From Rhipicephalus microplus (taxonomy: Eukaryota > Arthropoda > Arachnida > Ixodida > Ixodidae), in assembly GCF_043290135.1 (NCBI RefSeq), contig NC_134700.1:77603000-77666999 (forward strand): a stretch of DNA of 64,000 nt. The letters are read 5' to 3'. The position numbers and the translations under genes were made by a program. The notes beneath the pieces were generated by a model. It saw only the letters and a list, made by a program, of their open reading frames with translations. It did no database searches and was not told where the DNA came from. Position 1 is the stretch's first letter. The number at the start of each line of letters is the position of its first letter. This document shows, in pieces, positions 46,501-57,602 of this stretch.

Positions 46501-46865
46501 TGGATGGCTCCTTTATTGTGAAGGAGCGATTTGTGGAATGGATAGTGCGCAGACAGCAGTGCCAGCGAAAAACGAAGACGAGAACCGTTGTTGTTGCTCG
46601 TGTCTGCTCTGTTTTTGAGCCGCTGATGGATTCGCGAGTGCTAGTTCTTTGATAAAAGCATCACAGACACAACGCTAAATGCATCCTATCAATCGAAACA
46701 CTGGCGCAAAAATGGGAAGAATGAAGCACTGAGTTACATGATTATCAAAAGTAGGAAAGCCCAACACTTTAGGCCAGCAATTGGGGTACCACAATATTCT
46801 TGCTGTGAGTGTTTGCTAGGTAGTCATCACATTTGACTCTCAGGTGTAGGTAGTCTGAACATGCT
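46501..46865. other. unassigned, possible gypsy-H 3' end
   Basis: Non-coding sequence follows gypsy-H. LTR ends could not be placed. Confidence 0.3.
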
Positions 46866-47220
46866 GAGATGTTGCATCACCGGATAAATTTCGAAGTGAC
46901 ACCCATCCTTGAAAGCGAGCTGAACTGGAGGAGAAGGTTATTACTCGAGTCGTGGCACATACAGAGGACAGCCCATAGCATCAACTGCTCTCTCGCAACC
47001 CTTCCCCAGTGTATACACACGGACTGCGCTCCACGACAAAACGAGAGAGGGAGGGGGTCATTACCACCCCGCGAATGTTTTGAAGGCGCCGCTGTATGTA
47101 GTCTCCGGACTCACCCCTGAGGAAGGAACCAAGCCGGTTTCGAAACGCCGGGTTTCTTCAAAACTTTTGGTTGGAGTCTAAATCATCTCCCAGTTTCATA
47201 CCCAACCAGACAGACTTCTG
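46866..47220 (+). pseudogene. Penelope-like element C-terminus and 3' region
   Basis: The frame contains [20 protein letters not shown] followed by a Ser/Asn-rich [11 protein letters not shown]. This is the conserved end of Penelope GIY-YIG proteins (E..WR.R...ESWHI..). Downstream is ACCCCTGAGGAAGGAACC with GGTTTCGAAACG, a motif common at Penelope 3' ends. Upstream domains are absent. Orientation is opposite to the split copy at 28.7-40.1 kb. Confidence 0.7.
47117..47145 (+). ncRNA. hammerhead-ribozyme-like core in Penelope terminal sequence
   Basis: CTGAGGA (47117-47123, fits CUGANGA) is followed by GGAACC (47125-47130), a 5-nt loop, GGTTTC (47136-47141, pairs with one G-U) and GAAA (47142-47145). 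Penelope-like elements are known to carry minimal hammerhead ribozymes. Stems I and III and the cleavage triplet cannot be fixed by eye, so activity is unproven. Confidence 0.4.
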
Positions 47221-47657
47221 TCAAATGTTTACATTCAAGATACTGAAAGTACATGTTAGAGACCTTAATATGAAAATGTTAGCTAATGGATGATCTGTTG
47301 AGACAATTGCCTATTTTCTTGTTTCTTTTTTTTGTTTCTTATGCAATCTAATTTTATCTCCCAACACCCATAGGGTGTCAAGGCAAAAAAAAAAGCTTTC
47401 TATCTGAATAATTCAACAGCTCCCCCAAGTCAGTAGTATTGGTATGTATAGTATGTATACCTAAAGCATTTCACTAAAAAGGGTTGATCTCGTAACTGTT
47501 TTCGAAAATGGCCAGTTTGCTCAGCCTCTAATACCAGTCACAGCTGTTGAAGTAGTCTTGACAAAATTGTTGTACTGTGTAGGTACCTACACTTCACATT
47601 TTCAAAATAAACTCTTAGTGCACACTACATATTTTCTTGAATGTGGTTTATTTATAG
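47221..47657. other. unassigned AT-rich sequence
   Basis: No feature is supported. An AATAAA occurs at about 47607. Confidence 0.3.
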
Positions 47658-48105
47658 ACAATGCATATTACAAGCACATTACTAAATACATACTGATGTA
47701 ACCACCAGACAAAAAGGTAACAACATTTTTTCAAGAGCTGCTATATTAAAATGCTAAAGAGAAAGTACAAAAGCAAGCACTTGCATACAAGTACTGAAAG
47801 CATGCAACTTTTTGTACAGTTTTAAACACATACCCTGAAAACAAAATTCTAAAAATATGTTTTTACATAATATATGAATTGAAAATGCAGTATGCAAGCA
47901 CACTGCTAAGTACATCTTGGGGTACCCACCAGACAAAAATGTAACAGCATCTTTTCAAGAACTGCCATATTGAAATGCTAAAAAGAAAGTATACAAGCAA
48001 GCACCTTCATAAAAGTGCTGAAAGAATGAAACTTTCCATACAGTTTTATACACATACCCTAAAAACACGTTTTTATACAATCTACAAATTTGAAATATAA
48101 CCAAC
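47658..48105. repeat. ~228-bp tandem duplication at MULE copy A end
   Basis: 47658-47885 repeats 47886-48105 in direct tandem (shared landmarks ACCAGACAAAAAxGTAACA, GAAAGTAYAMAAGCAAGCAC, CACATACCCT). Identity is perhaps 80%. MULE copy B has only one such unit (57120-57290). Confidence 0.8.
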
Positions 48106-49162
48106 ACGATACATTAGGATAGTATCTCTACACACGCAGCAATTTTCAAAGTTGGAAATACAGGACCATAATAACAGCTAGTATAAAACATATACGATGA
48201 TGAAAGTGAGATTGATTTTGGAGCAGAAAGATGGTGCTTTTCTGAGAAAATGGCAAAACATTCCAAACTTCCGGAAATTAAAGCATCATTTAAACACTTA
48301 TAGGCATTAATATATATTATAAACATATTACACCTGCAGTAACTATTTCTAATTACCAGAGAAAACTAATTAAACAGGTGGATGGCAATTCAGCACAAAT
48401 ATGAGCAACATAATTTAAAATACCATAACTTATGGCAGACATGACATAGAGGCAATTAAGCTGAGTAAATTACAAAAGTAGTTACAATCCTATCTAACTA
48501 TTGCCAAAGCAGCAGTTTATAATTGGCACACATTCAATATGTTGTCATATTTCGTAACAACAGTCAACATTGAAAATTTCAACTAAAATCAGGTAAATGA
48601 GCCATACACTAAAAATTCCAGTTTTTATGGCATGCATAAGGTCAAAGCTGATTAGTGCTACATGTAATCAGTCGGACATCAAAGTCGTCACAGTAGTAAT
48701 TAGTAAATAGTATGACATCGAAATAATCTCACACATATTTCATCTAAATATCTTGTCAGGTATGTATATGAAGCTATATCACGTATAGAAACAATGGCAT
48801 TACTATATGTAGAATTGTCATCATGCTAGTATACAGCACGTGTATACAGGCCACATACTACCCGATAGTATCCAGTTTTTTTTTAGACTCGATGTTTGAT
48901 GACATGGTTAAAGTTCAATGTTTTCAATTTCTCAACGCTACTTTGGAGAAGGTTCAGTGAAGTTACTGAAAAAAATTATGCTTTGAAGCAGCATGGAGCA
49001 GCATTTCTTGTTTGGAGCATTTGTAGCAGCACTTCACTAAATGTAAAGGTCTATAAAAACTCTAAACATTCTAAGAAGTATTATTAAAAATTGAGTTTTC
49101 AAGTTTGCACGTTCTTCTTTTCCTAGCAATCCGACCTAAAGCTCCTGTGAAAAGTCAACCAA
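47886..49162 (-). repeat. MULE copy A, 3' non-coding portion
   Basis: This is reverse-complementary to 56030-57290 over nearly the whole length at about 95% identity (about 10 differences in the 213-bp stretch 48114-48326 against 56868-57080). No coding constraint is visible. Confidence 0.85.
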
Positions 49163-50420
49163 TCAATAGCAGAGTGAGAGCACACTATAGACGCTTTCTC
49201 TTTGGAAGAGGCTCCAGTAATGAGCATCCCTTTGTTGATGAGCCCCGAATGTGAAGGTCTGAAGTCTGTGGTCCAGATTCAGCCAACTTACGGAAAGTGG
49301 CTTGCAATAAGCCTTTAGCCTCTGACAGAGCTTGAACATCACAGCAGCAGTAAAGGAGGGAACTGCACTTTTCCCATTCCTCGGTGATACTTTTGCACAA
49401 CTCTGATAGTGAGGGGGCTGCTGTAGCAGAAACGAAGGATATCGCAGGCTGTGAGGGCACTTCGCCAATGCTTGGTTCATCAACTGAGGGAATGTCCAAC
49501 TTTGATACTGCTGTGCCAAGAGGCTGTGAAGACACCTCGGAAGAGCTGGGCTCATTCACAAGAGAAATCTCGAAACCTGTTCTTGCTTCTGGACAGCTTC
49601 CAAGTGTAACTTGCGGTCGATTGAGGTAACTCTGCGGAAGAGAGGAATAGCCCCATCTGTCACTTTACTTAGAAATAGCACAGAGTTGTTTGCATGAATA
49701 CTTAAGCTTCCTAAAGTCGGGGCAAGTACAGCATGGCTTTGTGAAGCCAACTGTGTACACATGGTCATCACTTATTTCAGAACGAGCTGAGAACATGTCT
49801 TCAGTAGACAGCTCTTCCATGTCTGTATGGGTGTATTCCCCTGCATTAACAAGCCATGAGGCCGGGTGTGCAGGTATTCAGGAACATTTTCACTGTATTT
49901 TCTGCATACTGATGCCTGCCTCCTCACTGCCTCATGAAATTTCACTGCAGCTGTGATTATAGATGTTAATGACCATTTCCCACTGGCACTCTTCAAATAT
50001 TGTGCTTTCAACACCCTGTTTCGGGCCTCAATGTCATTATTTGTGGTCAAAACAACCTCTAAATCCAGTCTGTTAAATGCGACCCAGAGTTCCTTTACAG
50101 CAAGCCACACTTCTTCATGGTAAGTGTGGAATATATCATCTTTCCAATGCTCTGAGGTGACAAGGACTTCCAGCACCTTGTCGAACTTATCCTGATTTGA
50201 AACACTGGCTAAACATTCCATGAGCCCCAGAGCTTCATTCTGATCAGACTTCCCATTTTCCTTTCTGCGCAGCTACCTTTATAGTCTAGGGAAGTCACAG
50301 ATGAAGATTTGACTCTCTGGGAACACTTGCTTAATGGCGCTTATTTCTGCCTTGCTGTAGCCTATCATCCAGTATAGGTCAGACTGTTTTCGCAACAAAT
50401 CCGTGCAGGGGGGGGCCTTG
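49163..50420 (-). pseudogene. MULE-type transposase, copy A (middle, SWIM finger, C-terminus)
   Basis: Minus-strand codons begin YWMIGYSKAEISAIKQVFPE, SQIFICDF (the MULE-type DDE region; the usual HREQAWERW is deleted) and LRRKENG. Then come EVWLAVKELWVAFNRLDLEV, NDIEARNRVLKAQYLKS and a SWIM zinc finger CTCPDFRKLKYSCKQLC (about 49671-49738). There His of the CxC..CxH pattern is Gln. A Ser/Pro-rich tail ends in LLEPLPKRKRL, an NLS-like stretch, near 49185. A frameshift precedes the SWIM block and a stop follows it. The N-terminal third of the protein is missing. Resemblance is to CARF-like/SWIM-domain MULE proteins of animals. Confidence 0.75.
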
Positions 50421-50566
50421 CTTTGATGACGTAGGAACGAACGTCAGGTACGCGGCGAGCGTGCAGCGTTCTGGCGGCATTGGTAGGTGTTCTGCAGCGG
50501 CGTGGCGGCCACTTTTTATTTCTTCTTTTTTTTCTCTTTCTCTTTCGAGTGAAAGTCGTTTGGTTC
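50421..50566. promoter_or_regulatory. CpG-rich possible promoter of MULE copy B
   Basis: A CpG-dense patch (GACGTAGGAACGAACGTC, GTACGCGGCGAGCG) precedes an ATG at 50567 and the first candidate exon of copy B. It lies exactly between the two inverted MULE copies. No TATA box is apparent. Weak. Confidence 0.25.
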
Positions 50567-50846
50567 ATGGCGTGCACTGGGGACTTCTCTGCCCGGTTCG
50601 CGCTCACGTGCAGCGTGCATTATCTGTTTTGCTTGTGGCCAGAGGTGCAATACGACGATGCATGAGCCTTTGGCCGAGAGAATGTGATTTAAGAGTACCT
50701 CCAAGAGTTACATCATCATGAAGACGGCTACTCCCACGGCTACCTGAAGTCAGGCGATGAACTTGAGCTGTTTGAAAGGTCATTGGCAGCCGTCAACGAG
50801 AGGTGTGCTGTGCGGACATCAAGAAACCTGACCAAGTCGTCCAAAT
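50567..50846 (+). pseudogene. MULE copy B, candidate first exon
   Basis: From ATG 50567 one frame runs, with two stops, into HHEDGYSHGYLKSGDELELF, ERSLAAVNERCAVRTSRNL and TKSSK. It ends at a possible donor AAAT-GTAATG (GT at 50847). A homologous stretch occurs in reverse at 57453-57600 with a stronger GTAAGG at the same place. The next same-strand exon would be at 54516 after an AG. Function of this N-terminal part is unknown. Confidence 0.4.
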
Positions 50847-51546
50847 GTAATGATATATTGAATGCTTTTTGATGTATGGCTATGCGCTTTGATTTAGCAT
50901 TCAAAAGCACAGTAGTAATTTCAATCCAGCAGAACAAGTTTTTAGTTAGGGTTAATGCAACATTATAAAAATTGTTTGGCGTTCTGGAGAATCGAGCTAT
51001 CCTTGTTCTGGTTACCGGTTCAGAGTTTTCTTAGCACCTACTTATTTCGGTTTGAGTGGAGCGTTGTTCGGGTTACCAGGCCATGATCACAAGTGCAAAA
51101 GTTATGATAAACATAGTTGGAACTTGCCGGTTATTTTTCGGTGTTAGTCATAATTAGATATGCGAATGCGTGCTAATCAGTACTAAAAAAAACTAACAAG
51201 TCTACCCCTGTGATGTTTACATAAATGCTTTGAATTCTAGGAATAGCCATGCATGGTCGTTTGTTTTGTATGCACCTGTCAATTATTTTGCTTTGCACAT
51301 TGAAAAAGCAATCGTGCGCAAAACGAGACATTATGTGCATTTGGGCTCAACTAGATGTCAAGCTATGGCCGTATGTGCCGTCCGTTGTCCTGCTAGAAGT
51401 GTGAATTAGGTGCCAGAGTCAGGCATAGGCTTGATGTGAACTCTGTATATGAGATGCTGATGTATGTGTCACCGGTAAGCTTTTTGTCATATTATTATAA
51501 AGTGTGGAGATAGGTTTGTACTAGGCTTAGCTACTGAGCGCAACCA
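50847..51546. other. putative MULE B intron, unassigned
   Basis: The first ~140 bp still match 57300-57452 inverted. The rest is unrecognised. Confidence 0.3.
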
Positions 51547-52142
51547 TGTAGGGATGCAACGTCCTCCACTACCTCTGCGTGCGACGACGCTGCGGACGGG
51601 TTCGTCGTTTTCTCCGACACGGCGCAGAAACCACGCACGAGGCAGGAAAACAAGAACAATGGGTTTATTAACCTAAGATGCAGCACATCGCGACACTTAC
51701 GGGCTTGCAGGCCGTATAGGGAACTCTGCAAGACAAAGCAAGTACGCTTGCCTAGGGGGCGACGACTCCCGCACAAGGGCCAAAGTCGAACGCACGAACG
51801 AGAAGCCGCCTGCTGAGCAGCACGTCAACCTCTCGTGGAGGCCTGAGAGCATCTGCCGCGACGAGTGAAAAGTCGGACGCAACATAGCTCGTAGGAGAGG
51901 AGAATGTCACACGAGGCCCAAAGGGAAATGGCGCTGCGTTGTGACGTAGGCCCGCGAAGCGTAGCGTGCCCGGACATGCCAGCGCGGGACGGAGCTGAAG
52001 CTTGGCTCCCCCAGACTAAGAGGCGCCCTGGCAGCCATCTTGGTGAATGCCAATGATTATACGTGCCCGGGCTACGCGGTCGAAGCACGCACGGCAGCTG
52101 AGAAACGAGGCGCCTGGTAGGGGGGCGCTCTCGAATCCCACA
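51547..52142 (-). repeat. GC-rich probable solo LTR
   Basis: A sharp GC-rich block bounded by TGTAGGGA (51547) and the inverted TGTGGGAT (ending 52142). On the minus strand it contains a TATAATC-like box upstream and AATAAA (rc at 51664-51669) followed by a GT-rich stretch, as in an LTR. No target duplication was found, and the inner flank TGGTTGCGCTCAG could be a primer-binding site. No gag or pol is attached. Confidence 0.45.
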
Positions 52143-53563
52143 AAAGTTGCAAGGCCCAGCCAAACTGTAGCATGTTGGTGCTGCTTTGAAGATGTTCCGC
52201 CCTAAAACCACACAAAAATTCTGCATGATTTGTAAATACAATCATAATTATTTCGTTGAGGAGAGCCAGGGGGCAGTATATTTTTATGTTTCTTTGTTTG
52301 CTGCCATTACACAAAAACTACATTTGACATTACCCTCTGCCATCCATAAAACTAGGCACAGTCATTAGATCGTATTTATTGTGTTTCCTTTTTTTCCCAA
52401 TGTCATCTTCTCTATGATCGACTCCGGGTCTAGAATCTCTCTGGACAATGTGCCGCTTCGAATTGTCAAGTAAACCTTCAAAGTCTGTATATTTGGAACG
52501 GAATACTACTAGAATACAGCAGAAAAAAAGAGGGATCCGATATGCCCTGTGGTTATTTGCTTGCAAACCAGGCTGATAGCGATTCAGCCAGATAGAGTGG
52601 GGAAAAAGCTAAAAGGCTTGCCACCCCCCTCCCCAAAATTCGTATGAAGTGGGGTGTTTTGCTGAGCATAAATAATAAAAATAAGACTTTTTGCGGCCTT
52701 CAACAAGTACTCGAATAAAGATCTTGGTAATGGGCCTGTTGCAAACGTTTCTGTTTCATGCAGGTATCATGCAGATTGTGTGCAGGCAGTGTAATGAGAG
52801 AAAGAGGGAAGGAAAGGCCGGGAGGTCAACCTGACCAGTATAACTGGTTTGCTACCTTACACATGGAAACGGAATAGGAGAGATTGAAAGAAGAAAAGGA
52901 AAGAGGCAGAAAGATATCACATCACACAGGATTATGTTACTATAGGTTAGGTTACTTCAGGTTTGCTCCAGAAATCAATGTTATTGATTTCATTCACAGG
53001 GATCCAACATTATTGACTAACCAAATAAGGTGTAGGAAAAAAAGCGAATGAATCTTCAAGGAACAAAGAAGGGTTGTGCAGCAACAATGACCTTGAAGTG
53101 GATTGAATTGTATCCAGGTTACATAAGGTACTCAATATGCAATCACAAATAAAAATATTTGTGGGTTACTTTCTAGGGACCTTTAACATGGCACTTGGGT
53201 CTGTGCAAACCAACAGAGAACAAGCAGTTTTCAAAAATTAATATTGTCCTTGCAGTGGCTTGTGAAAACTTTGTGGCGGATGTCCACTATCATTGCTTCT
53301 ACTTTGGCTGATAGTAGGGGTTTTAGTACAGCGATCGGATGATGATACCTTCTTTTCCCTCTGACAGTCTTGAACAGATGCTTTGTATCATTACGGTATC
53401 GCTACCTGGGCTATAAAATGATCCGCTAGAACTCCCTAATATCAGCTTTTCCTGTTGATTCTAGTGCATGGGACAGGCAAATTCGTCTGATGTAAGGTGG
53501 CGCACATAATAATTTGTTAATGTTTGCTTAAAAGTGGGTTTATTTGGGCTAGATGGTTGATAA
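52143..53563. other. unassigned AT-rich sequence
   Basis: Only short low-complexity patches (A/G-rich 52795-52920) and a repeated TTATTGATTT near 52980. No gene was recognised. Confidence 0.35.
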
Positions 53564-53632
53564 TCTATCTATCTGTCTGTCTGTCTCTCTGTGTGTGTGT
53601 GTGTGTATGTGTGTGTGTGCGCGTGCGTGTGA
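53564..53632. repeat. (TCTA/TCTG)n-(GT)n microsatellite
   Basis: A compound simple repeat seen directly. Confidence 0.9.
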
Positions 53633-53733
53633 CGCTATAATGACTGGGAGACGTGGCCTGGCTCATGCGCCGTTTATTCTATTGCACTTGTTTTCTCGGC
53701 TTCTACAAGCCAGCCAGCCAGCCCCTCCCCCCC

Positions 53734-53773
53734 CACACACACACGCACACGCACACACACACACACACACACA
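53734..53773. repeat. (CA)n microsatellite
   Basis: A simple repeat directly upstream of the RTE tail, preceded by a C9 run. Confidence 0.9.
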
Positions 53774-53804
53774 TTCTTGCAGGAGAGGGATCTTGCTGGT
53801 GCCG

Positions 53805-54001
53805 GTTAGGGTAACTAACTGGATTCCCAGGGAAGGCAAGCGGGTTAGGGGGAGACGGAAGGTTAGGTGGGCAGATGAGATTAAGAAGTTTGCGGGTATA
53901 TATTGGCAGCAGCAAGCACAGGACCGGGTTAACTGGCGGAACATGGGAGAGGCCTTTTTCCTGCAGTGGATGTAGTCAGGCTGATGATGATGATGATGAT
54001 A
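53805..54001 (+). mobile_element. RTE LINE 3' end (200 bp)
   Basis: The end of the RTE ORF (WIPREGKRVRGRRKVRWADE, then WRNMGEAF) is followed by TAGTCAGGC and (TGA)n. It is more than 90% identical to 14922-15120. It is strongly 5'-truncated. Confidence 0.9.
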
Positions 54002-54127
54002 TGTACATCGGCGTAGCGGAGAAAGAAGCACACTGGCTCAGTAGTAAAAACAGGAGTGAGAAAGCACGACGTACGTCGAAACACTTTTAATAATCACAAA
54101 CGTTTCGGCTGGTGGGCCAGCCTTTGC

Positions 54128-54128
<1 letters not shown>

Positions 54129-54220
<92 letters not shown>

Positions 54221-54254
54221 CGTGCGTGCGTGCGTGTGTGTGTGTGCGCGTGTG
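54129..54254. repeat. long (GT)n microsatellite
   Basis: About 125 bp of GT with a few GC interruptions. Confidence 0.95.
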
Positions 54255-54515
54255 AGAAATAGCAAAAAAAAGTTCGTACCATAACGAAAAGTACAACACA
54301 GGCAGTCTCGACATCCAAGCGGATATATGTTTTGTACTCTCAATTTTTCATACTCTGCTCTTATTTTGCTATTTTCCCCGTGTACATATACTGGAGAAGT
54401 AAAAAGCAACTTTGTGTTCTTTCAATGCTGTCTTCTGTCTCATCTTCACTCTGTCTTCATCTTGGTTTTAAACCGTAAAGTGAGCTCAATATATATAACA
54501 ATGCCTGCTTTCTAG

Positions 54516-56029
54516 GTGAACGCACAACAGCCACACGACCAGACAAAAAAGGGGCGCCTGAAAGCAGACAAACACAAGCAGCTGCTGGAGGATCTTGATG
54601 CAAAGCAGCAGACTAAGACCAAAAAGACGCGAGTATACGTTAAAATTGCCGATTGCACTTCTCATTGTAACCATGGTTTTGAAAACATTGAAGCTTTTAG
54701 CCAAAATATGGACAAGGACATTGCTGAGTGAATTCAAATGTTGACAAGGTAATGAATCACATGCGTATCGGATGTGAAAATGTGCCTGTACTATTACGTG
54801 CACGATGTACTTTTTGCGAACAAGAAAAACCTGATAGCAGCTGAAGAGCATTTTCCCCAACACATCGTGATATAAGCAAACAGACCCAAGCTGTTTTTCG
54901 GAAAGACCACTTTAGCACAGTGGATCAAGAGAATGCTAGCATCCTTATTGGAAAGATCAGGGATGAGCAACCGGAATCCTCCATTGTCTATCAGCCGTAT
55001 GCATCACACAGCTTTGTGGGTAGCAGCGGCTCGAACAACGTGAAAGAGAGCATTGCCAACGAGTGTGAAAACATGTTGCTATACTGCTTTCAGATAAAAT
55101 TCATTAGAAGCATGCTTAAAAAGTATGGAGGCTCCGTAGTTTGCCTAGATTAAATGCACAAGACGACCAACTATGCCCTATCACGTTTCTTCCTTGTTGT
55201 GAAAACACCGTCAGGATACACACCAGCTGGTGTGTTTATCATGGGGATTTGAGAAGGCCCACTTCTTCGCTGAGGCTCTAGGAGTTTTCAGGCAGTGGTG
55301 TGATAAACGGCCTCACGGGTTTCTTAAACATATGTTGTGACAGCTTGTTAACGCGGAGGAATACACCCATACAGACATGAAAGAGCTGTCCACTGAAGAC
55401 ATGTTCTTAGTTCGTTCTGAAAGAAGTGATGACTATATGTACACAGTCGGCTTAACAAAGCCATTGTGTACCTGCCCTGACTTTAGGAAGCACAAATATC
55501 TGTGCAAACAATTCTGTGTTATTTTTCAGTAAAGTGACAGATGGGGTTTTCCTCTCTTACGCAGAGTTACCTAAATCGACCGCAAATTACACTTGGAAGC
55601 TGTCCAGAAGCAAGAACAGGTTTCGAGATTCCTCTTGTGAATGAGCCCAGCTCTTTCGAGGTGTTTTCACGGCCTCTTGGCACTGCAGTATAAAAGTCGG
55701 ACATTCCCTCGGTTGATGAACCAAGCATTGGTGAAGTGCCCTCACAGCCTACGATTGCCTTTATTTCTGCTACAGCAGCTTCCTCACTATCAGAGTTGTG
55801 CAAAAGTATAACCGAGGAATGGGAAAAGTGCAATTCCCTCCTTTACTGCTGCTGTGATGTTCACTGTCAGAGGCTAAAGGCTTATTGCAAGCCACTTTCC
55901 GTAAGTTGGCTGAATCTGGGCCACAGGCTTCAGACCTTCACATTCGGGGTTAACCAACAAAGGGATGCTCGTTACTGGAGCCTCTTCCAAAGAGAAAGCG
56001 TCTATAGTGTGCTCTCACTCTGCCATTGA
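54516..56029 (+). pseudogene. MULE-type transposase, copy B (N-terminus, SWIM finger, C-terminus)
   Basis: After a pyrimidine-AG acceptor (TGCTTTCTAG, 54506-54515) the frame gives QTKKGRLKADKHKQLLEDLD, KTRVYVKIADCTSHCNHGF and IEAFSQNMDKDIAE. Further on come DQENASILIGKIRD, a RSMLKKYGGSVVCLD block with the first catalytic Asp at about 55149, HKTTNYALSRFFLVVKTPSG, and then FRQWCDKRPHGF. An internal deletion jumps from here to the SWIM finger CTCPDFRKHKYLCKQFC (55467-55518), again with Gln for His. A C-terminal tail shares 55600-56029 with copy A. Stops occur at 54729, 55151, about 55248 and others. Copies A and B keep complementary parts of one protein. Confidence 0.75.
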
Positions 56030-57290
56030 TTGGTTGACTTTTCATAAGAGCTCTAGGCCGGACTGCTAGGAAAAGAAAAACGTGCAAACTTGAAAACTCA
56101 ATTTTTAACAATACTTCTTAGAATGGTTAGAGTTTTTATAGACTTTTATATGCTACATTTACTGAAGTGCTGCTACAATTGCTCCAAACAAGAAATGCTG
56201 CTCCATGCTGCTTCAAAGCATAAGTTTTTTCAGTAACTGCGCTAAACCTGCTCCAAAGTAGCGTTAGGAAATTGAAAACATTGAACTTTGACCATGTCAT
56301 CAAACATTGAGTCTAAAAAATTGGATACTATCGTGTAGTATGTAGCCTGTATACGTGCTGTATACTAGCATAATGACAATTCTACATATAGTACTGCCAT
56401 TGTTTATTTACGTGATATAGCTTCATATACGTACCTGACAAGATATTTAGATGAAATATGTGTGAGATTATTTCGATGTCATACTATTTACTAATTACTA
56501 CTGTGACGACTTTGATGTCCGACTGATTACATGTAGCACTTATCAGCTTTGACCTTATGCATGCCACAAAAACTGGAATTTTCAGTGTATGGCTCATTTG
56601 CCTGATTTTAGTTGAAATTTTCAATGTTGACTGTTTTTACGAAATATGACGACATATTGAATGTGTGCCAATTATAAACTGCTGCTTTGGCAATAGTTAC
56701 ATAGGACTGTAACTACTTTTGTAATTTACTCAGCTTAATTGCCTCTATGTCATGTCTGCCATAAGTTATGGTATATTAAATTATGTTGCTCATATTTGTG
56801 CTGAATTGCCATCCATCTGTTTATTTAGTTTTCTCTGGTAATTAGAAATAGTTACTGCAGGTGCAATATGTTTATAATATATATTAATGCCTATAAGTGT
56901 TTAAATGATGCTTTAATTTCTAGAAGTTTAGAATGTTTTGTCATTTTCTCAGAAAAGCGCCATCTTTCTGCTCCAAAATCAATCTCACTTTTATCATCGT
57001 ATATGTTTTATACTAGCTGTTATTATGGTCATGTATTTCCAACATTGAAAATAGCTGCGTGTGTAGAGATACTACCTTAATGTACCGTGTTGATTACATT
57101 TTAAATTTGTAGATTATATAAAAAGGTATTTTTATGGTATGTGCATAAAACTGTAAGGAAAGTTTCATTCTTTCAGCACTTTAATGAAAGCGCTTACTTG
57201 TATACTTTCTTTTTAGGATTTCAATATGGTAGCTCTTGAAAAGATCCTGTTACATTTTTGTCTGGTGGGTACCCCAAGATGTACTCAGTA
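56030..57290 (+). repeat. MULE copy B, 3' non-coding portion
   Basis: The inverted counterpart of 47886-49162 (see copy A). It ends near 57290 with GGATACTGCATTTTCTCTAATG and then abuts the reversed exon-1 sequence. Confidence 0.85.
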
Positions 57291-57452
57291 ATGTGCTCGG
57301 ATACTGCATTTTCTCTAATGTCTAATAATTTCTCTAATGTCGCACTAACCCTAATATAAACTTGTTTTGCCAGGTTGAAATTACAACTGCGCTTTCGAAT
57401 GCTACATCAAAGCGCATAGAGACACATGAAGACGCAATCGATATATCCTTAC

Positions 57453-57600
57453 ACTTAGACGACCTGGTGAGGTCTCTTGAGGTCCGCACAGCATACCTCT
57501 CGCTGATGGCAACCAATGACCTCTCAAAAAAGTTTATCATCTGACTTCAGGTAGCCGTGGGTGTAACAGTCTTCATGATGATGCCCTTGGAGGTACTTTT
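57453..57600 (-). pseudogene. MULE copy A, candidate first exon (minus strand)
   Basis: Minus-strand codons FERSLVAISERYAVRTSRDL, TRSSK are homologous to 50690-50846 on plus. They end at a GTAAGG donor-like site (complement at 57447-57452). Homology continues through the intron start to about 57300. It is on the same strand as copy A, 7 kb upstream of it. Confidence 0.4.
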
Positions 57601-57602
57601 GA

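Noticed and set aside
50421..50700. A genuine host CpG-island promoter
   Set aside because: Its position at the hinge of two MULE copies makes a transposon promoter more likely. No transcript evidence is available.
54038..54409. Several ORFs rich in Thr-His or Cys-Val across 54.1-54.3 kb
   Set aside because: They are read through a (GT)n microsatellite.
48114..57080. A 70-codon ORF present in both MULE copies (48114-48326 - and 56868-57080 +)
   Set aside because: Differences between copies are mostly amino-acid changing and the surrounding non-coding DNA is just as similar. The ORF is preserved only because the duplication is recent.
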